From a bacterium (GTDB lineage: Bacteria > SZUA-79 > Acidulodesulfobacterales > Acidulodesulfobacteraceae), in contig JAJYDX010000003.1 of NCBI GenBank assembly GCA_021777135.1, forward strand, positions 111,879 through 175,878: a stretch of 64,000 nucleotides of DNA. The letters run 5' to 3'. The notes under the pieces were generated by a model that saw nothing but the letters and a program-made list of their open reading frames with translations, searched no databases and was not told the DNA's origin. Each line of letters starts with the position of its first letter. The first letter of the stretch is position 1. Below, piece by piece: positions 60,812 to 64,000 of this stretch. The translations under genes and the position numbers were made by a program.

Positions 60812-62455
60812 TTAGCGGGCAATCTTATAAATCGCTATATAGCTTTTTGCTTCAGTTAACGGAGAACCTGGGTTTTCGACCACTCCGTCGGCAAGATATA
60901 TATCTTTTCCTTTTCTAAATAGTGAAAATCCAGCACTATAACCTACTACAGGTTTTATTTCCCAAACCGGATAAAAACCTATTTTATTCCACGTCAAACT
61001 ATAAACAGAAGTCTTAACATAATAATTAAGATTACGAAGAAAAGCTGCCTGCCTATAATTTTTTAAAGCTATGATTTCTTTTTTGCCTTTATTATTAAAG
61101 CCCGTTATTTGCGCGGGAACGTTATATATTAAGCCGCCGGTATAGGTTGAGCTTCTTGCTCCATTAAAGGAAGGTACTCTTATCTGCAAAGGAGAACCGC
61201 CATATGTTTGTGAACCGGTATATATTGTTTTTCCGGCATCGTTTATAATCATTAAGTTACCCGATTTTGACAAGGCTACAAGATAATTTTTCCCGTTTCC
61301 CTTAAAATTTCCATAAACAGTGCCGTAAAGAGTTATGCCGTTAAAAAAGGCAAGTCTTCTACTTTTTACTAAAGAACCGGTATTTTTATTGAACCTGTAT
61401 ATGTAAGTATTTCCACCGAACTGACCTATGGGATAATAATTCTGCCCTATAGCATAGTCGTTAAAATACCTGCCGGACGGAGCGACAGAAACAGGTTTCT
61501 GTCCGACTATGACCTTTCCTGAGCCAGGTATGCGCATAACTCTTAAAAACAAGTCGTAATTCTTAGTCAGTTTTACGAGGCTTCCGTTTCTAAAAACCAA
61601 CAGATAGGATATAATCATACCAAGCCTTGACTTTGTTAAAACAATAGCATTATAGCCTTTAGAAATTTTATAAAATCCTAAATATATAGTGTTGGACCTA
61701 ACAGACAGTTTATACTGCGCTAATTTTTTTAGATTTCCATCGAGAGAAAGCTTGTATAATATAACCCTGTGCCTAGTAGCTATTACTGTTTGTATGCCTC
61801 TCCTCAAAAGTTTTCCTGTACTTATGGCCTGAATTACATATTTTTTAGAGATGGTCTTTATAAGGCCGCCGCTGTTTTGAGCAAAACGTTTTATAAAAAT
61901 AGAACTCTTAATCTTTCTATGCGCTGGCGAAACATACGTAGCCTCAGGAGCTTGAACCGCGACGGTTTTTGTAATAATCTCATTTCTAATCGTGGCGGAT
62001 AAATGATTTATATCGTCGATTATCAAGTTTGTACCCTGCGCCTGAAAATGGTTCCTGTATATCACCTTATTATTGGCGGAGTCGAAAACGTTGGACTGTA
62101 TAACAAATATTCTTCCTATCTTAACAATCCTCCCGTAAATAATGTAATCAGCCTTAAAATATTTTGAAATGTTCGAAAGATTTTGCGAAGAAAAACTTAT
62201 GCTCTTGCTTTTAAGATACGAAGATATATCCGAATGCCTAACAATACCTATATTTTTGGATGCCAAATCTGAGCCTAAAATTAATGAAATACTGTTTCCA
62301 ATGTATAAATATTTTTTGTAATGCGTAGAAATAATTTTATAGGGCATAATTCCTACAACGGTTTTTGCAGAGGCTATTTTAATATTTAATAAACATAAGG
62401 CTGTAACTATAAGAGTGAAAATGAAAAAACTTTTAATGAATGATATTTTATACAA
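60812..62455 (-). CDS. Secreted protein with TolB-N-like domain and C-terminal propeller-like repeats
   Basis: A 547-residue protein starting at TTG 62455 with a GGAGG Shine-Dalgarno 5 nt upstream. Signal peptide (about 1-30), then a TolB-N/CsgG-like domain (VVGIMPYKIISTHY, ADYIIYGRIVKIGRIFVIQSN). A long beta-rich region follows with repeated GNFKGNGKNYLVALSKSGN- and GFNNKGKKEIIALKN-like segments, as in FG-GAP/VCBS propellers. Function unknown. It is placed between tRNA-Met and the prepilin peptidase, so perhaps an envelope or secretion component. Confidence 0.65.
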   Translation of the reverse strand: MYKISFIKSFFIFTLIVTALCLLNIKIASAKTVVGIMPYKIISTHYKKYLYIGNSISLILGSDLASKNIGIVRHSDISSYLKSKSISFSSQNLSNISKYFKADYIIYGRIVKIGRIFVIQSNVFDSANNKVIYRNHFQAQGTNLIIDDINHLSATIRNEIITKTVAVQAPEATYVSPAHRKIKSSIFIKRFAQNSGGLIKTISKKYVIQAISTGKLLRRGIQTVIATRHRVILYKLSLDGNLKKLAQYKLSVRSNTIYLGFYKISKGYNAIVLTKSRLGMIISYLLVFRNGSLVKLTKNYDLFLRVMRIPGSGKVIVGQKPVSVAPSGRYFNDYAIGQNYYPIGQFGGNTYIYRFNKNTGSLVKSRRLAFFNGITLYGTVYGNFKGNGKNYLVALSKSGNLMIINDAGKTIYTGSQTYGGSPLQIRVPSFNGARSSTYTGGLIYNVPAQITGFNNKGKKEIIALKNYRQAAFLRNLNYYVKTSVYSLTWNKIGFYPVWEIKPVVGYSAGFSLFRKGKDIYLADGVVENPGSPLTEAKSYIAIYKIAR

Positions 62456-62576
62456 TTAAGCCTCCATATTTGTATTATATTTATCGCCTATATAAAAAAA
62501 TTATGTTTAATTTTTACATAATTAAATAAATTTGTCAATCTATCTAACCTAATTAATCCTTGTAAAAGGAATTGAT

Positions 62577-63509
62577 TTAATGATATCTTATAAAATTTAA
62601 ATAAACTTTTATTAAAATATCTCCATAAAATATATAAAATATAGACGCAAGGGAAAGAAATGGTCCAAAAGGAATCTTAAAGTCATTTAAATTAATATTA
62701 AAAGCATCTTTTTTTGACTTTATTTTTATAAATTTTTGAATTATAAAAAATAAAATAAAACCTGCCAGTGCTAAAACAGCTCCACCAAAAATACTAAAAA
62801 CTGCACCTCTCAAGCCCAAAAATGCGCCGATTCCAGCAATTAATTTAATATCTCCACCGCCTAGCCCCTCTTTTTTCTTAACAATTTCGTAAATAAGAGC
62901 TATGAAATAAAAAAACAATCCTGCCGCCAAAAAACCGTATAATGGAAACAAAAAAGGCTTTCCAAGGAAGAAAATATTTAAAGCAAATCCAAAAATTATA
63001 AGCAGAATATTTAAAACGTCTGGGATTATTTTATTGAATAAATCAATAAATGCAATAGGAATTATCGTTAATATAAAAATAAGGTAAAAAATAAAATATC
63101 TAAGATTTCCATAAAGATAATCTTTAAAATATCTTATGTCATAAATATTAATTTTATAAAAAAAATAAGCTTTATAAAAAAATTTTAAAAACAATAAATA
63201 AATTAATAATGCTGAAATTAATTCTATAGCAGGATAAACTAAAGAAATTTTACCTCTACATTTCCTGCATCTGCCATTTAAAATTACATAGCTTAATACT
63301 GGAATATTGTCGTAAAATTTTATTTTATAACCGCAATTAGGACAGGATGAAGCAGGATATACGATGGAATAACTTTTAGGAAGTCTATATATAACTACAT
63401 TTAAAAAGCTTCCTAAAGACAATCCTATAAGAAAAATAAAGATTGAAATTAAAATAAAACTTTCATTTGAAAATAAAAAATTTACGGAATTTATCTGATT
63501 TAAAACCAT
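62577..63509 (-). CDS. gspO: Prepilin peptidase / N-methyltransferase (GspO/PilD)
   Basis: A 310-residue polytopic aspartic protease that cleaves and methylates prepilins. The cytoplasmic zinc module is complete (Cys56, Cys59, Cys81, Cys84: CPNCGY ... CRKC). Catalytic aspartates lie in IDLFNKIIPD and LGGGDIKLIAG. About eight membrane helices. It should process the five pseudopilins and the pilin in this window. The start lies 6 nt after a -10 box and lacks a Shine-Dalgarno. Confidence 0.95.
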   Translation of the reverse strand: MVLNQINSVNFLFSNESFILISIFIFLIGLSLGSFLNVVIYRLPKSYSIVYPASSCPNCGYKIKFYDNIPVLSYVILNGRCRKCRGKISLVYPAIELISALLIYLLFLKFFYKAYFFYKINIYDIRYFKDYLYGNLRYFIFYLIFILTIIPIAFIDLFNKIIPDVLNILLIIFGFALNIFFLGKPFLFPLYGFLAAGLFFYFIALIYEIVKKKEGLGGGDIKLIAGIGAFLGLRGAVFSIFGGAVLALAGFILFFIIQKFIKIKSKKDAFNINLNDFKIPFGPFLSLASIFYIFYGDILIKVYLNFIRYH

Positions 63510-63515
63510 AAATTT

Positions 63516-63544
63516 ATAATATATCTAAATATTTTTTTATACAA
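63516..63544 (-). promoter_or_regulatory. Promoter of the prepilin peptidase gene, apparently leaderless
   Basis: On the minus strand TTGTAT (63539-63544), 17 bp, TATTAT (63516-63521), then 6 nt to the ATG (63507-63509). The same layout and -35 as the methyltransferase promoter at 15271-15300. Confidence 0.5.
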
Positions 63545-63553
63545 ATAAAAAAA

Positions 63554-63596
63554 TACCCCGAAATAATGATTATTATTACATTCATTATCCGGGGTA
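63554..63596 (-). terminator. Terminator of the rRNA operon
   Basis: taccccg (63554-63560) pairs with cggggta (63590-63596), with ataatga/tcattat continuing the stem. On the minus strand it is followed by a run of seven Ts. It lies just after the 5S rRNA. Confidence 0.8.
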
Positions 63597-63604
63597 ATTA
63601 AATC

Positions 63605-63716
<112 letters not shown>

Positions 63717-63789
63717 AAAACTTGTCTATAAATAATTGAACGAAAATTAAGCAAATTAGTACAGGATACATGGCTTTATATATATAATG

Positions 63790-64000
<211 letters not shown>

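Overview
The window reads as chromosome from an AT-rich, Gram-negative, probably anaerobic bacterium of deltaproteobacterial type. The evidence is a complete outer-membrane type II secretion gene set (T2SS), c-type cytochromes, several c-di-GMP enzymes, LL-diaminopimelate aminotransferase, and a fused siroheme decarboxylase (AhbA-AhbB/NirDL type) that points to the alternative siroheme-dependent heme route. An affiliation near the acidophilic Acidulodesulfobacterales is a guess from gene content, not something shown here. Many starts have no Shine-Dalgarno sequence, and at least three genes carry a -10 box 6 nt before the ATG, as expected for leaderless mRNAs.

Layout. 1-954: 5' part of an aldehyde dehydrogenase gene. 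1.1-3.7 kb: small zinc-ribbon protein, hemB, queC and a flavin split-barrel protein. 3.8-13.9 kb: a minus-strand run of heme-c diguanylate cyclase, addA, addB and a GGDEF-EAL-CZB protein. 13.9-16.3 kb: ackA, a methyltransferase and a frameshifted coiled-coil membrane gene. 16.5-26.4 kb: a prepilin-like gene, then purB-purS-purQ-purL-purF-pyrE-lipoprotein-nadB on the minus strand. 26.4-29.6 kb: exbD, exbB, the siroheme decarboxylase fusion and two paralogous small cytochromes c. 29.8-35.4 kb: speD, folK, dapL, bioD, a peptidoglycan-binding protein, cheV, a membrane diguanylate cyclase and a pilin-like gene.

35.5-53.6 kb: gspM, K, H, N, F, G, J, D, E, I, C and L scattered over both strands. Interleaved are a Tat-exported metallophosphoesterase lipoprotein, a DUF3311-like/SSS permease pair and an NHL-repeat lipoprotein. 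The prepilin peptidase gene (gspO/pilD) lies at 62.6-63.5 kb and would be much closer without the insertion described next.

53.9-60.7 kb: a small integrative element in tRNA-Met(CAT). It is bounded by a 50-bp exact duplication of the tRNA 3' half and has a tyrosine integrase next to the intact tRNA. It carries an excisionase-like protein, a basic unknown protein, a protein with five tandem helix-turn-helix units, a two-gene ATPase + TOPRIM-like operon that looks like an anti-phage module, and a 1.3-kb GC-rich non-coding region. That region holds nested inverted repeats, three 37-bp tandem repeats, three hairpins with the same 11-nt loop, and a three-way-junction element rich in DnaA-box-like TTATCC motifs. 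This element is the best candidate for an undescribed system. The window ends with a 5S rRNA and the 3' end of a 23S rRNA on the minus strand.
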